The notes beneath the pieces are model-generated. The model was not told where the DNA came from and did not search any database. It worked only from the letters and a program-made list of their open reading frames with translations. The position numbers and the translations under genes were made by a program. This document shows, piece after piece, positions 34,548-47,760 of a DNA stretch of 64,000 bases. Position 1 is the stretch's first letter, and the number at the start of each line of letters is the position of its first letter. The DNA is from Ignelater luminosus (taxonomy: Eukaryota; Arthropoda; Insecta; Coleoptera; Elateridae): contig VTPC01000997.1 in NCBI GenBank assembly GCA_011009095.1, positions 62,001-126,000 on the forward strand, written 5' to 3'.

Positions 34548-36892
34548 CTACAAAAGAATATCGATAAGAGGCATAAATAAATTTCTGTTTGGAGAACAGA
34601 GTCGTCGATAAAATAATAAAAACAGAAACAAGCTATAACAAAAACAAATTATTATAATAAACAAAGCGAAATGATTCTGTTACGTTAAAATTTCAAAATA
34701 GAACACAAAAGATCAAAATTCAAATATTAATTAACCCGACTAAGGTAAACTTGACCATAAATTGTTAAATATTGCCAACTGAACAGTACATTTAAGAACA
34801 AAGAAATGATTGCCAAGTTAGTAATTTTGTTGCAACAATTTATCAAACACCAGCTAAAATTACCTGGGAACGTTCCTGTTACAAATTAGTTAAAAAGTTA
34901 CTTGTAAAAATTATGATTCAATAAAACAATACGAAACTGATCCTGTCTAAGCAAAGTTTTCGTATAAAATATTTCACAAAGTTCGACGTTCTCCTAGTCT
35001 TTAAACATTAAAATTCGTATAATAAAACATAGCAGGTTTTCTTTCTTACTCATACAGGAATTTTTTCTTCCAAAAGGCATGTGCAGACCTTTGTTTTCCG
35101 ACGAAAGGCAGCTAGATCCAATAATTGAGAAGACTTTAATTTCGAAGAACAACCACTTATTTTACGTTAATCACAAAAAAAAACATAAGAACAAAATCCA
35201 GGCGTTTACACACAATTTTATAAACGAAAATCACTGAGTCTCAAGCACTATTAAAATTTTGCGGAGCTTCCAAAATGTAGTATACACACAGATGCTACAC
35301 CAACGGGGCCAAAATGGTTGCGTTCCTACCCTCTACAATTTCTGCTTCCTGGAGGACACCAGCTTAATTATATTTGGGTTATACATTCCCCACGATAACG
35401 AAATTTATAAGCCTTGCTGTTGGCAAACAAACCACTTTCTTCCGCGACTATTGCGCGTCTCTGACACGAAGAAATTACGATTTCTCCAGTCCGATCTCTT
35501 TTTTTCTAAGAGGGTCGCTTCACTTAATTTGGTTTAAATCCAATTAGGGAATGTAGAAGTAAACGTCGAAAATTACCACACGTTGGTTCAAGTCAGCAGC
35601 TATCCACGTAATGCCTAACCTCTGCGTTTTTTGTTACGCAGTTCGTACTTACGGAATTGGGGTTAAAAAGTCGGATATACACCCTAACAGATTAAGACAT
35701 TAATACTCTTTATGCGACAATGGAAAATTTTACTTGTAGATTCGCTAGTTTAAATTTGACTTCCCCGAGACTGTGTGACTGCAATATTGCAACTAATGAT
35801 TCTGGGCATTTGATATTGGAAATCAACGAAAGACACGTCTACTGGAGTGTAGGTGTCGAGACCACAAAAATATTAATTCTTTAAAATAACATTATAACAA
35901 ACATTCGTTTAATGAAACAATTTAAATATTGCGCGTCAAGAAAACAGATATCCGAACGAAATTGAAAAACAGGGGTGGATTTAGTCAAATTTTAAAATAA
36001 CATTACACAACATATATAGGTTCACAAACGTTTTGAGATGAAATGAAATGATAAATTTTTGCAAGAATTTTGCATTGAAAAAAAGAGTAATAATTCGTTA
36101 CAACTACCTTCATTTTAAGTTTATTGTTTTACAATAACAATAGATTCCTTTATATACATGCAAGTAGTTCCGAAAGATTTTTCTGCATCTAGATCGGAGC
36201 TTTACTTATAATATAACTCGAAAAAGTTACATAAAACAAGAATCTAAAATAGTTATTTTATTTTTGAAATCAAACCATGTAATAGTTCTCAAACAAGTTT
36301 TCCCGACAAAGATACAGCAATATTGCGAAATTTATAAAAAATATTCATTTTTGCCTGTAACTTAGAAACAGAAAAAGATACTATACAGGGAATGGCGTAT
36401 GCCTGTACAGATCTGAATATCGTGCTTGCAGCAGCTCAAATGGTTCACAGATAATTTACCATAAGTTAAATTAGAAACTCCATAAAAGAACTTCACTTAT
36501 CTCTTAATTATGTCACAAACGATATGGGCACCAAGAATCAAGTTAAGGTCATCATTTTTGCTGGTGTGATTCTGTACCAGTGACCCTCGGTATATGTAGG
36601 AGACACTTTGATAGTAGTGGCACTCTGTACTCAACCTCTCTCCAAACGTACCAAGAGAGATTATACCAACCTCATCCTAGTACTTTGCTTAAACAAAGTC
36701 ACAGCAGTATGCACAACTAATTTACACTGCAAAACGTACACCAGGTAATAAGGATGAGATCACTTCAAGCCGTAGCGAATAATCTAAAATTTTACTTTAA
36801 AAAAAAAAGGCGGCTCAATTAGTTCGCCAAACACTGACTTACCACCTGATTGACATTACCTATACAGCATCATTTAAACAGACGTTGTAACG
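34548..36892. other. 2345-bp segment present only in block B
   Basis: Replaces 196 unrelated bases of block A (27077-27272); flanks match on both sides. It holds a 92-codon frame (35259-35537, plus) with no recognised domain, a CACCCTG-type motif near 36582 and a 22-nt word at 35987-36008 shared with both blocks further downstream. No terminal repeats or target duplication were found, so it is not a simple single insertion. Confidence 0.6.
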
Positions 36893-38094
36893 TTTCTTTG
36901 TTTTTGGTTTGTTTTTTTGTTATTTTAATACAATCCAAAACAAAATCCTTCCAATTTATTCGGAAATAAAATATTGAAAATTTAATTTTTATAAGATTTT
37001 TAAATGAAGTTAAAATAATTCAAGGGGAAGCCAAATTTAAAGCGAATATTATTATCAAGCATGTTCACTCGATTAAGTTATCGACTCTACATACAAATGC
37101 AAGGTAAAAGGTTAAAAGTTCTTCAAAATATTAAAAAGGAATTGAAATAAGCAAAATTTAATATGAATGACAAATTATATTTTAATCAAGATAAAGCATA
37201 AATGAACCAGAAAAAAATTTAATGACTTCTGGAATCTATGCAAATTTAGATGCACAAATTTCTTTTAATTTAAATTTAATAGTGCTACAAAAACCCAAAT
37301 TAACAGGTTGATTAATTAACAAGGAAATTAGAAAAAAGTTTATTCTCCTTACCAAAGCATCTTTATGTTGCCTCCGGCCGGAATCAGATGTAGGTGCAAA
37401 CCCTAAAGAAAAGCAAATTTTGCCACACAAAAAAATTCAATTTAGATCCGAAATTGAATATTAAAAGAAATTTAATCAAAATTACAATAAATGTGTACTC
37501 AAACACAAATTTACTAACAAAATTTAGTTTAACATAAGGAAAAAAATTTAAGACCTGCAATTACAAATTATTTCGAGTGATAAGCCAGATTTATATATCT
37601 GTCTCAGCTTGTCTTCTTAGATCCCTTTTCTTGTTTTACAAAAAAATTAAGACGAAAAATCTTTACTTCTAGTTGAAATAATTAAATTGTTGAAAAAAAC
37701 ACGGAAACTATTTCTTGTGAAGTACAAATTTCTTGAAGATGGGATAGAGCACTAATTCATTCCAAGGATGCACACAGGATAGAACATCTCAGATCCAGAG
37801 AAACTGCAGAATCGAAACGTCTAGTTTTGCCAATTAAGCCTTTATAAACGATAAGGAAAACTTCCAAGTTCCAGTATGGTTTCCCGAAAAAAAGAACTGT
37901 AGACCAAGAACATCAATCAGCATTGAAGGAAACAGGGAATAGAAAAATTGGGGAACTTATCCCTAGTTTAGGATATTTTCACCAATTCAAAACCAATTCG
38001 AAAAAAACAAGAATTGAAAGCTGGTCGCCTCTCGTCTGCCGCAAGTCGTTCTCTCAGTCCCCCAAAATTTGAGTCAACCGGTTCATGGATTCCA

Positions 38095-38608
38095 CGCTCA
38101 ACACAGGAAGAAAATTAAAAAAATTTAAACAATGAAAAGATTCTACTTAGGGCTTCAATTAAAGAAATCTGATTAGAAGAAGTAATGAAAAACTCAAGGA
38201 GCAAGGAAACCCGCAAGATAACCGTCAAGCAGATAAAAAGTCAGCATCCAAATCCGAAAGAACAACCATTCACAAACTTTCCAATCTAGAAATTCTAGAA
38301 TGTAATACCCCTAACGGGAAAAAATATTTAAGTTTCTACCGAGGAGAATTAAACTTCAATATTTGAAATAAATATACCCATCGTTCCACGTGCCCTAGAA
38401 ATTAAAAATCGCGGAAGGAAATTTTAATTCAAAGCAAGAGCAATGCAACCCTACACCATTAACATGTCTAATCCTCCATCCCTAAGGACAATTTAGGAAA
38501 CACAGGAACAACCGAAAGCGTAAGCAACCAAATCTTAATGTAACGGGAATGACCGTTACAACTTATATGTACTCGGCCTGGAAAAGAAGTTACTAAACAG
38601 TACCTAAA
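38095..38608. other. 514-bp segment present only in block B
   Basis: Absent from block A, where flanking sequence joins at 28440/28441. No coding motif or target duplication was recognised; it could be an insertion in B or a deletion in A. Confidence 0.6.
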
Positions 38609-40199
38609 TAAAATTCTAAACTTCAGTTAATTTTTATTTATTTATTACAAAAAAATGGCAAAAAGAGAATTGATTGATTCATCAAAACAAATTAAAGTGT
38701 AGGTGTAGAAACCAAAAATATAGATGTAAAAACAATAATTTTACAAATCATCTCGAAATATGTGTCAACATCAAAAATATAGGTATAAGAGTAACATAAG
38801 TAAGTAAATGATGTTTAAAGAAACAAAATTATAGAATTTCTCTATCTAATCTCAATAAGATATTTAGCTTATTAAAGAAATATCATGAATCTAAATTCAG
38901 TTTAGCCTTGGGCACCCAGTATATAAAATCTACCTAGAAAACTGTTGGTGTGTTTGAGTTTACAACACACACAAAGTAAATAAGAAACAAATTTGTTAAT
39001 CTATCAGTACCTTATAAAGTTGTAAATAATAGCTGATTATTATTCAAACTGTCCTACGGTCCCTTAGCGACAGCGGCCTCTTGTTAAGCGAAGCTGAGTT
39101 GTAATATTTTGTCTTAAGGAATCTATAAATTTGATATCGTATCATTATTATAGAATTTATTTCTTGATCTACAAAATTCCCGCGGCTTACGGGATGGTCA
39201 TTGACCATTACTTGCGTTAGAATACAACACATACCAAGAAAAGTACCTCATTCGCTTACCAAAAAATTGTTTAAGCCATACTACATCGAAACCAATCCTG
39301 ATGAGTTTTTCCACAGAGTGTTTAACACTACAGCGTTGAATGAAACTAGGCGCGACCAAAAACGTGCTAAACAAAAAAGTAAAAGCTAGGTTCAAACAGG
39401 AATCATGCATGGATGCAATACATTTCCTATGCACAATAGACAATTTTGATATAAATTAGTTTATATTAAAACAAACTTAGCCTGGGACAGCGTTCCTAGT
39501 CAACGTGATTCTAAGAAGCACAAGTATGTTAAAATAAATATCGTACGAACTAAATTGGAACAATGCATGCGGTCAAAAGATTTGATAAACGAAACTTAAA
39601 GAAAAAGAATGTTAAGTAAAATTTTAAAATAACATTACACGAGATAGAAGCGAAAATCACCCCCACCGTTCGCGACAAACCCAAGCGCTTGCTGTACGCC
39701 CACTTTCCTTTTAATATCTATCACTTCTAGTATTCTATCACGTTTCCCCTACAGGTGACTCTAATGTACTTTCTCCAACCAGTGCAACTTCCTATGGACC
39801 TAGTGAGCTTAGGCTTAGTATACACATTTTGATAGCAACAAGAAGAAGCAGATAAGCATTGTGTACTGTATCTAAACTGACTTAAAGCAAATGTATAATT
39901 ACTTTATAACTTTATAATGTTACAGAATTAGGCAATCCACGTGTCCCTATATTTTCAGCCCAAGGAAGTAAAATTTAACGAATAATTATTATAGGATTAG
40001 ATGGCCTATTTAGTCAATCACTTGTTCAGGGACTTTGCTACTTAACTTCTGTTTACAAAACTCAATTAAAAGTGAGTCGATATTCTCATTTTCCTCTTGG
40101 GAAATCCCAGATTGTCACAAATTATTTATTTCTACCCGAGCATTGTTTTAGGATTATTTGGTTGTAATACATTACAAACAAGATACTACTTACTTTTGC

Positions 40200-43149
40200 A
40201 ATTAGTATAAACTTTTTGGTGAAGAAATTGTGAATGAATGAATTAATGGTTACGATTTGTTTATTGTTTCTCACGGAAACTAAAACGTGTTTAAAGATTC
40301 TATTCTGTCTGAAGTCGGCTAGATCTAAAAATCTTTTATCGTGAACGGAGGGAGTTCTTGTGTTGGGTGACTCAAGTTGACTTCTTTCTTTTCTTATTTT
40401 CTTTTCTCTTCAAACTCCTCTCCATATAAGGAAATGGTCACTGTTTGACTATTTAGACTGCATCGTTTTTTATGTTCCAAGCTGATAATTTTTCGGAACA
40501 TTTTTGACGTAAGTTTCAGCTTTTGATGGGTGAAGTAAAGTGAGTGGCGAATTTCGTAGGATAGGTAAAAACTATAGTGGAGGTAAACTTGAAGCAATCA
40601 ACATCGTTTCGATGAGTAGCTCTGGTGCAGATAAATTAATGTATCAGAAGATAAAAAATTTAAATCACTTTTGGAAGGATGTATATATATGTACCTGTAG
40701 ACTCGAAATTAGTGTTTCGGAATTTCCAAACGAGTTGATTTGCAATATCGCAATTATTAATTTGCAATTCTGGATTACTTTTCGTAAATTCTCGATAAAT
40801 TGAATTGTAACCACTTTACATGCGAAATCAGTTTTTAAGATTGTCTTTTTGAACTTACAAGATACACAATAAATACATTCTTTTGTAGCAATAGAGTATC
40901 AAATTATTGTTAACGCACAAAAAAATCTTTGAGGATCTCGTATTCCTGAATAGCAAGATAAACAACTAAAAGTCGATTTAGATCTTTCATTCATTGTTAT
41001 TGAAAAACGTACAATATTTACTCTTATTTCAAACTTGTTCTCTGCTGTTTTGAGAAAAAGCGTTATAGGTTTTTTTTTGTTTTCATTTGTAGTTACAGAG
41101 AATAGAGAATATCTACACCTCAATAAACATTATACTTGAATAGTTTAACAGGGTAGACGCCAAGCAGACGATGACGGCATTATCTTACACTCCACTAGAG
41201 ATAGGGCATTTACCCTAGATGTTTTAAAATAAATGCGCTTTTGTATCAAGAAAAATTTGAATTAATGCAAAAAGTAAAAACAACCATAATAAAAATAAAT
41301 TGAGGGTTTTTAGAGATTAAGCAAACTTTATTAAAATATTTAAAATTTTCTCTCTATCTAACTAATGTTTGTATGCCTGAAGGAACGACTATAACTGGGT
41401 GGTTTTTATTAAGGTTTATTAAATTTCTCTCTCACCGCATGGAACAAACTAAAATAAATTATTTGAGTAGAACACATGGAATTCATTTGTTTTCTGGAAA
41501 TGCTTAAAAAGCAGCTGTATTTACATATTTAGTTGGTGTTTCGCGGTTAAAGATATTAAACGGTGGTGGTTCTTATTTTTGTTTATTGACTTTCAAATGA
41601 GATTGCACTGTTCGAGCAAAAGATGGAATGATTGAGGAGACAAAACGCATAAAACGCAAATAATCAGGTCATAGAAATTATTGATTTGATATTCATCGCC
41701 GGGGAACACCAAAGAACCGCACAGGAGTAAGGTGAAGTGAATGTAAAATATATTCAGGTCGTTCTAACTGCAAATTGCTGTTCATGCAATTTTAAGCAAA
41801 TTTCTAAAATTAAAGTAATTGTTTACATCAAAAGGTCCACTTCTGAACCACATGTTAACTATAAACACCTCGTATTAGTTTCTATAATACAATACGCCGT
41901 ACATAGTGTGTGGTGCTTAGGCCTCTCAGAACTGTATTGACTAACTATGTTCACTTCAATCTTACCATTAAACAGTGTTACCTTTGTTATTCGATGTGAT
42001 CATTATGCATTACTAAACGTGCATTATTTGCATTAATTTGTGTATTCCATTTACAGACAGAACCATTTACTAACCATGCTCAAGGAGTATTGTAGTTCAG
42101 TGAACGCTGAATTAATGTAGCTGTCTACTTTACCGCGAATAACTTCATTTTCTTGTATGTAAGGATATTTGGTGAAGTAAAGGAGAATAGTGAAGCTCTT
42201 AGTTCAGAAGTAATTCAATTAGAAAATAAATATCAGTTCATTCTGGATGATTTACCAATTAGTCTCTACATGTATCTTCTAGTTTAATCACATTATTATG
42301 GCCCAATAAAATTGTACTGATGTTAATTTCTAGCAGAAGCGTATTAAGTTAGATTGATGAACATTCATTTTCAATTTTGTTTTTAATTAACTAATCTTAG
42401 CATAATGCAGAAATTAACCGCTAGGTAAATCTTTCACAGATTTGTGTCTGGTTAGTCAGTTACCATTGGGTTGTAGGTTAGGAGATTTTCTAAACCAACC
42501 ACAGCCGTAGTATATGATAAAAAGATATCTACTACAAGTTTCAACTTGTAATTTATTCCTTTGATGTAAATTTAAATGTTTTCTAGTAATTCCTAGATTT
42601 TAATTTAGTACAGTTGCGACAACCACAAGAACCGCGACGGACCATAAGAATTGGATGCAATGATTCGGAAGGTAAGGACACCGTTTGGAATAAAATAGCT
42701 CACAGTAGCCCAGAGTTGAAGACAGACAGGATGTACGTGATAGTCTATAGCATTAGAACTAGAAATTTATCTAAGAAATATCAATTTGTAAAATCTATTT
42801 CCAAAGTTAGGTCTTGTTAATTTAAATTCCCAGTACTAAGTTACATTAATTTAAATTAAATAAGATATAAAAAAGGTGCAGGATTTTTCAGCTTGGGAAT
42901 GAAATCAGCGCGCATCTCTCGAACCCTCTCCACACCCCACAGTCATAACTATCCATCACTAAAGTGTACTTTGCGTCAACGGAACGTTCTCTGTTTTATG
43001 TACGAAGTGAATTAACTGCATACACGTGATCCCATCTAGACGGCCACGCAATCAATTCTCAAAGAAACGTAATATTCTAACAAGGTTTTTAAATGGTGCG
43101 GCGAAAAAACAATTCAAAAGATATAAAATGAAATATAAAAATATTTTCA
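40200..43149. other. AT-rich stretch without a recognisable gene
   Basis: Unique sequence to the right of the duplicated block. Short frames (40394-40597 and 40899-41123 minus; 40540-40803, 41737-41940 and 42614-42820 plus) have no recognised domain. Confidence 0.35.
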
Positions 43150-43720
43150 TTTCAATTTCCAGGTTCACTTTTTAGATAGTATAAAAACGATTTTGCATTT
43201 GGATACCAAGACATTTAATGGATTTAAAGTTTGCTTTCAAAGGAAATGAGACAACTAGAAAACGTTGCATGATCTGGAAATACTTTAGAAATGTGCTGTA
43301 GATGTTTAGATTGTAAGAATTTTTCGTATTTATGATTAATGTCAACATTAGTTGCTCTAGCACATTTATGGTACCATTGGGATTTATTCTCCACTATTTA
43401 ATCCATCTGCTGAGTTCGTCAGTAACCTGTTGTGAGTCGCTTTTTCCATATTTCTACTTACAGTTAGTAATATAATATCATTGGCAAAAGCAGTTGTTCT
43501 GATATTATATATTCTGGTATACAATTAATGTACTACAGGACCAAGTATGCTACTCTGAGAAACGTCTGGCTTAATCTGTTTTAACTTTGAGTGTTCTTCT
43601 TGTTTTACCCTGAAACAACGATCAGTTGTATGTGAGCTATTTTGGTGGTGTTCATACTAGCTAGTTCATAGTAAGCCTTTTGTACCACTTTCTATTGAAG
43701 GCAACGTGCTTTAAATATAA
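43150..43720 (-). mobile_element. LINE reverse transcriptase fragment
   Basis: On the minus strand DRCFRVKQEEHSKLKQIKPD is followed by VSQSSILGPV, the counterpart of VPQGSILGPLL. After a short gap comes TTAFANDIILLTVS, the counterpart of the catalytic AFADD box (here AND). Further along, FKSIKCLGIQMQ matches the KYLGVxLD block in the RT thumb. The order and spacing suit a Jockey/R1-like LINE ORF2. Stops and frame changes interrupt the pieces and both ends of the element are missing. Confidence 0.75.
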
Positions 43721-44339
43721 AAATAAAAGAAGCACCCCTGATAAATTCTATAAATTAAAATTAAATTAGTTTGGTACCTTCCGATCATTAATCGGTTTTA
43801 TCAGCCTATTCTTCCGAATCTTCTTTTCGGACTGAGCCAAAACTTTTTATCAGGCATAACAAACTTACACTAAATATGTAGCTAAAGCCTGAAGCATCAG
43901 GTTCTTACAACACATTCCGAACCTATTCAAATGGGTTTTATTCTAATCGGCCATTTTCTAAAAAACAGGCCTGAACTACTTTGTTTTCTGCTATATTAAG
44001 ACTGTTTTCTCTTAAGTATCTTCCTGTCCGCATCGATAGCTTCTTGCTTGCTAGCAAAAAGATATTTGAATTATTTTTCAAAGACTTTTCCTATATATAT
44101 TATCTATAGTCAAAAACTGATTAACCTTGCCGACTGCAACATTTTCACACTAACCTGTTACAGATTTATACGAAAAAGTCGGTTCATATTACAAACACTT
44201 AAGTAAGTAAACAATGTAGCAATACAAATTATAATAAAGATAAGTATGATAACTATTACAAATATGAACTATGAAAAAACTGTTCTTCTTTTTCTTCCTG
44301 CAACTAGAACTATGTTTTAACTGTCTAGTCTCGTTATTC
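43721..44339. other. gene-free stretch between two LINE relics
   Basis: No RT block could be read confidently. It may include decayed upstream parts of the minus-strand LINE at 43150-43720. Confidence 0.3.
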
Positions 44340-46735
44340 ATTGGATAGTGAGAGCTAGCTCTGATTCCATTGTTTGGGTAAGCTTACAGGTCTCTGTCAT
44401 ACTGCTGTTATTCTTTCTCAGTATATTTATTTTAGCAGCTGTTAATTTTCGCTTTGTTATTTGTATTCTGGACTGGAACTCCAGAATTGGAGATGATATA
44501 ACTGGAGGTATGAACTGTAGGGAAAGAAACCAAGAGAAAATTGTAAACAAAAACGGATGCTGCAGTTCTGCCAGTCAAACAACCTATTAAATACTTTCTT
44601 GGACTGTTCAAAGACATACAAACTGAGAACAAAAACGGAATGGAAACAGCACATAGAATAGTAAGAGCGGATGTAGAAATAGAGTGTGGAAAATACGATA
44701 CAAAATATGAGTACAATAAAATCAGAATACAAAATCTGAAAAATCGAAATTAGAAAAGAATATCAGGAATAAACGGACTACTATTTTAGAAATTTAAAGG
44801 AGATGAAAAAAAACTGGAACCTTGAGGAGAGATGGAGTTTTTTTAAGATGGTAGTACTTAGTAAAGCAGAGGAAATATGTGAAGCTGTGACAGTAAAAAC
44901 TACCCAAAAAAAGAACAACATGGTGGAAAATAGAATTAGAAAGTAAAATAAAAAAAAAAGCGTGGAAGAGGTTTAGCAAAACTAGAACAGCTGCAGATAG
45001 AGGGAAAATACGTAAAACTAATAAGAGACAGTGCAAAAGTTCATGTCAGAGACGCAAAAAAACAATGCTGGAAACGATTTGAAAAAGAAGTGAATCAGGC
45101 ATCTGAATTGAACAAGCGAAATTTCTGGAATAAAGTAAAAGGACTAAAAGCGAAAAAAAAAGAAATAAGAAAAGTGAGAAACAAAACAAGCAAATTAAAA
45201 ATAACAACTGATGAAATATTGGACGTGTGGGAGGAATACTTCACTGAAAAGTTCACAGAAGCTGTACTGTAGATAACAAAACACAGATGTGTACTTGAAA
45301 GAATGAACGAAGAGGAGCAAATAGAACAAATAACTAGAGAAGGACTGGGTAAAGGAATAAGAAAGATTAAAGAAGCAAAATCGAAGTGGTGCGGATATAA
45401 TAGATCCAGAAATCATCAAGGGTATAGGAGAGGAAAAAAATGGTTAATGGAAATAGTTGAAGAGGCATAGAAGAAAAACAAAATTCCTAAAGACTAGGAA
45501 GAAAACCTGATAGTTCCCATACACAAAAGAAGGGACGAAACAGAGTTTGAAAATTACAGAGCAATCTGCCTTGTCACAACAGCCTTTAAATTATATACAC
45601 GAATAGTAGAAGGAAAACTCCGAAAACTTTTAGAGAATGTATTGATGGAAGAATAAGCTGCACAGAAATGGAAAGCAAACATCTGATAACATATTCATAC
45701 TAAGAAACTTAATCGAAAAAAAACGACACAGGAGAAAAATTGTCAGCTTTATAGACCTGAAAGCAGCCTTCGATACAATGCATAGAACTAAGATTTGGAG
45801 AGTAATGAAAGAGGTGGAATTTTCAGAGAAGATAATTATCATTATTCATTCCGACAAGGGACATAATAATAAAAAACACAAGAGAACGAACGAAAGGGTT
45901 ACAAACGACTGTGGGTTGTAAATGCCTAGCACCGGTAAAAGTCGACGGATTGCTGTTTGCCGACAACATTGTTTTAATAACAGATTCAGAAAGAAAGCTG
46001 CAAGCTTTCATGGATATATAGGTGAAATAAATTAAAAAAATGGAAATGGAAGTAAACATCAGAGAAAGCAAATATGATTATTAATCGGAAATGCACTGGA
46101 ACAACTAAAAAGGATTTAGCTTGTAAGGATCAACCGATTGCAAAAGTCACAGCATTCGAATACCTAGGGGTCGCTTTCTCAAATGATGAAAAAATAAATC
46201 GGGAGATAAAGAAAAGCCTCTAAGATTTGCTACAGCCTAAACCAAACAATATCTGGAAAGAAAGATTGGCCAACAAGTGAAACTCCAGGTATTCAACAAA
46301 ATAACTATTCCAACACTGGTTAACTAGTAAACACGTGAACTTAATAACAGCAGCAGAGATGAGAATAGCAGGAAAAACACGCCTAGACAGAATAAAAAAC
46401 GAAGATATCAGACAACTGGACAACAGGAAGTAATAACACGTAAAGTAACAAAATAAAGGCTAAATCGGTATGGTCATATGATGAGGATGAACGAAGACAT
46501 GCTAATAAAAAAAGTATTGAAAGCTAAAGTTGAAAAGAAAAGAAAAAGAGGCAGACCGAGAAAATCATGGATAGAACAGATGACAGAGGCAGAAAAATAA
46601 AGGGAAAAACATTGAAAATGAAAGAGTTAGCAAGTGACCGTAAAAACTGAAGAAGATGAGTAGAAAATTGAACAACAGACCTCTGACGCCCTGATAGGGC
46701 AAAAGGAAGCACGAGAAAAAGAAGAAGAAGTTATT
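44340..46735 (+). mobile_element. LINE ORF2 relic (endonuclease end, RT and C-terminal tail)
   Basis: Plus-strand blocks appear in the right order for a non-LTR retrotransposon ORF2. VICILDWNSRIGDD near 44457-44497 resembles the GDFNARIG block of the AP endonuclease. A linker reads EVNQASELNKRNFWNKVKGL and TDEILDVWEEYFTEKFTEAV. RT parts are GADIIDPEIIKGI, NLIVPIHKRRDETEFENYRA, SFIDLKAAFDTMHR with the first catalytic Asp near 45753, and LLFADNIVLITDSERKLQ near 45950-46000 (FADD read as FADN). The tail GHMMRMNEDMLIKKVLKAKV and RGRPRKSWIEQMTEAE is typical of several LINE clades. The end is A/GAA-rich (46710-46730). Many stops and frame changes make it non-functional; the clade is unresolved. Confidence 0.85.
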
Positions 46736-46832
46736 TGTGCTCTTGAATATTACAGTTTAGATTATTTCAATAATAAATCGGCAATATCTATTTGTTAATG
46801 GTATTAATTGGGCACACTTTGTTGTACTATAG

Positions 46833-47760
46833 CATTGCAACGTTTGGACGATGACCCTGCTGGGAAAGGGCATTTATATAAGTTTGCTTTGGCGTATATT
46901 ATTATCTAGCTGATGTTCTTGGGTTCTTGGAAACTAATTCATAAAGATCTGTTCGTTTCTACTGGTATGCTACACCACATTTATATGGAAGGTTGTATAT
47001 CTAGTTGTATGTGTGCTGGTTTTTGTTACAAGGTTGAGCCATGGAGACCATTTTCATAAGCAACCCCGAAGATCTTAACAAAGTGCGTATTCTTTGGAGT
47101 TGATTACAACATCTGCTAGATGCGAGTAACGGCTTTGTATTATTGTTTGTTTGCATCATTTCCGTTCTCTGTGTTGTAACTTTTGGATACTAATCTTCTC
47201 AAACTGTTTGAGCTGTCCTTCTGAGATCTTCTTTTTTAATGCTATTATTTTTATTTTGGCTCTATTATGCATTCCTTTTAGATGTCCATCTTTACGTTAT
47301 TGTAGGTGTTCGAGTCCTTACGAAGGTCTATCTACCTGTACAGCTTTGCTGTATATATCTGTTGTGAACTCATTTGCCCCGTTTGGACTGAGATGTTCAA
47401 AAACGGTATTTCTTAATTTGATCCTATCTTGGTTGTAAATTTTCTCGAAAGTCTGTGATTGTACAGAGACTTCTTCATGAAGATGTTACGCAAGATTGAA
47501 GAGAGTAGTGAACTCATTGTCTTATGAAAGTTTTACTAATGATATCCAGTACTTCATCTATAGAGACGTTTTCAAATAGGTTGACTACATCAAAACTAAT
47601 AAATGTTAAATTATTTTAATAAAGTGTTCAAATAGCAACGAGTGGAATTACTATATCTAAGAAGAATCCTAGTTTGTGAGAAACAGAGCTTCTCAAGCTC
47701 ACAACTGATCTTAGGGGAATGTTCGTTTAGTACACCTTTGGTATACTACACAAGTGAGGC
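46833..47760 (-). mobile_element. Penelope-like element reverse transcriptase relic
   Basis: On the minus strand, IPKVY and TNIPLRSVVSLRSSVSHKLG (about 47745-47660) match the LPKIHKPxIPLRPIVSxxxSPT block specific to Penelope-like RTs. FISFDVVNLFENVSIDEVLD (about 47605-47545) matches SFDVVSLFTNVPxxEAL. FTTDIYSKAVQVDRP (about 47370-47320) matches the TDVYRKPT block, followed by a basic region. The RT is interrupted. Near 46833-46872 the sense strand reads CATCGTCCAAACGTTGCAAT next to a short CCC/GGG stem. This resembles the GGGTCGAAACGTTGCAAT signature and hammerhead-type core found near ends of Penelope-like elements. No GIY-YIG domain could be read. Confidence 0.7.

Larger units (their letters stand above)
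30919..40199 (+). repeat. 9.3-kb duplicated block, copy B
   Basis: Starts at the first base after the gap, at the position equal to 23477 in the right arm of the foldback element. It continues co-linearly with copy A until CTTACTTTTGC at 40199, the base equal to the last base of copy A. Unique sequence follows. B-only segments are 34548-36892 and 38095-38608. The simplest reading is the other haplotype of the same locus. Confidence 0.95.

Noticed and set aside
29106-39232. Frame conserved between the blocks (29106-29384 and 39044-39232) as a host gene
   Set aside because: Its conservation follows from the block duplication; the copies differ in length through the A-only segment and no domain is recognised.
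44432-46712. Many minus-strand hydrophobic frames (Phe/Leu/Ser-rich) that look like membrane proteins
   Set aside because: They are antisense to the Lys/Glu-rich LINE ORF2 on the plus strand; the hydrophobic composition is a by-product.
47151-47438. 95-codon plus-strand frame rich in Phe, Cys and Leu
   Set aside because: It is antisense to the Penelope-like RT relic, whose motifs are clear on the minus strand.
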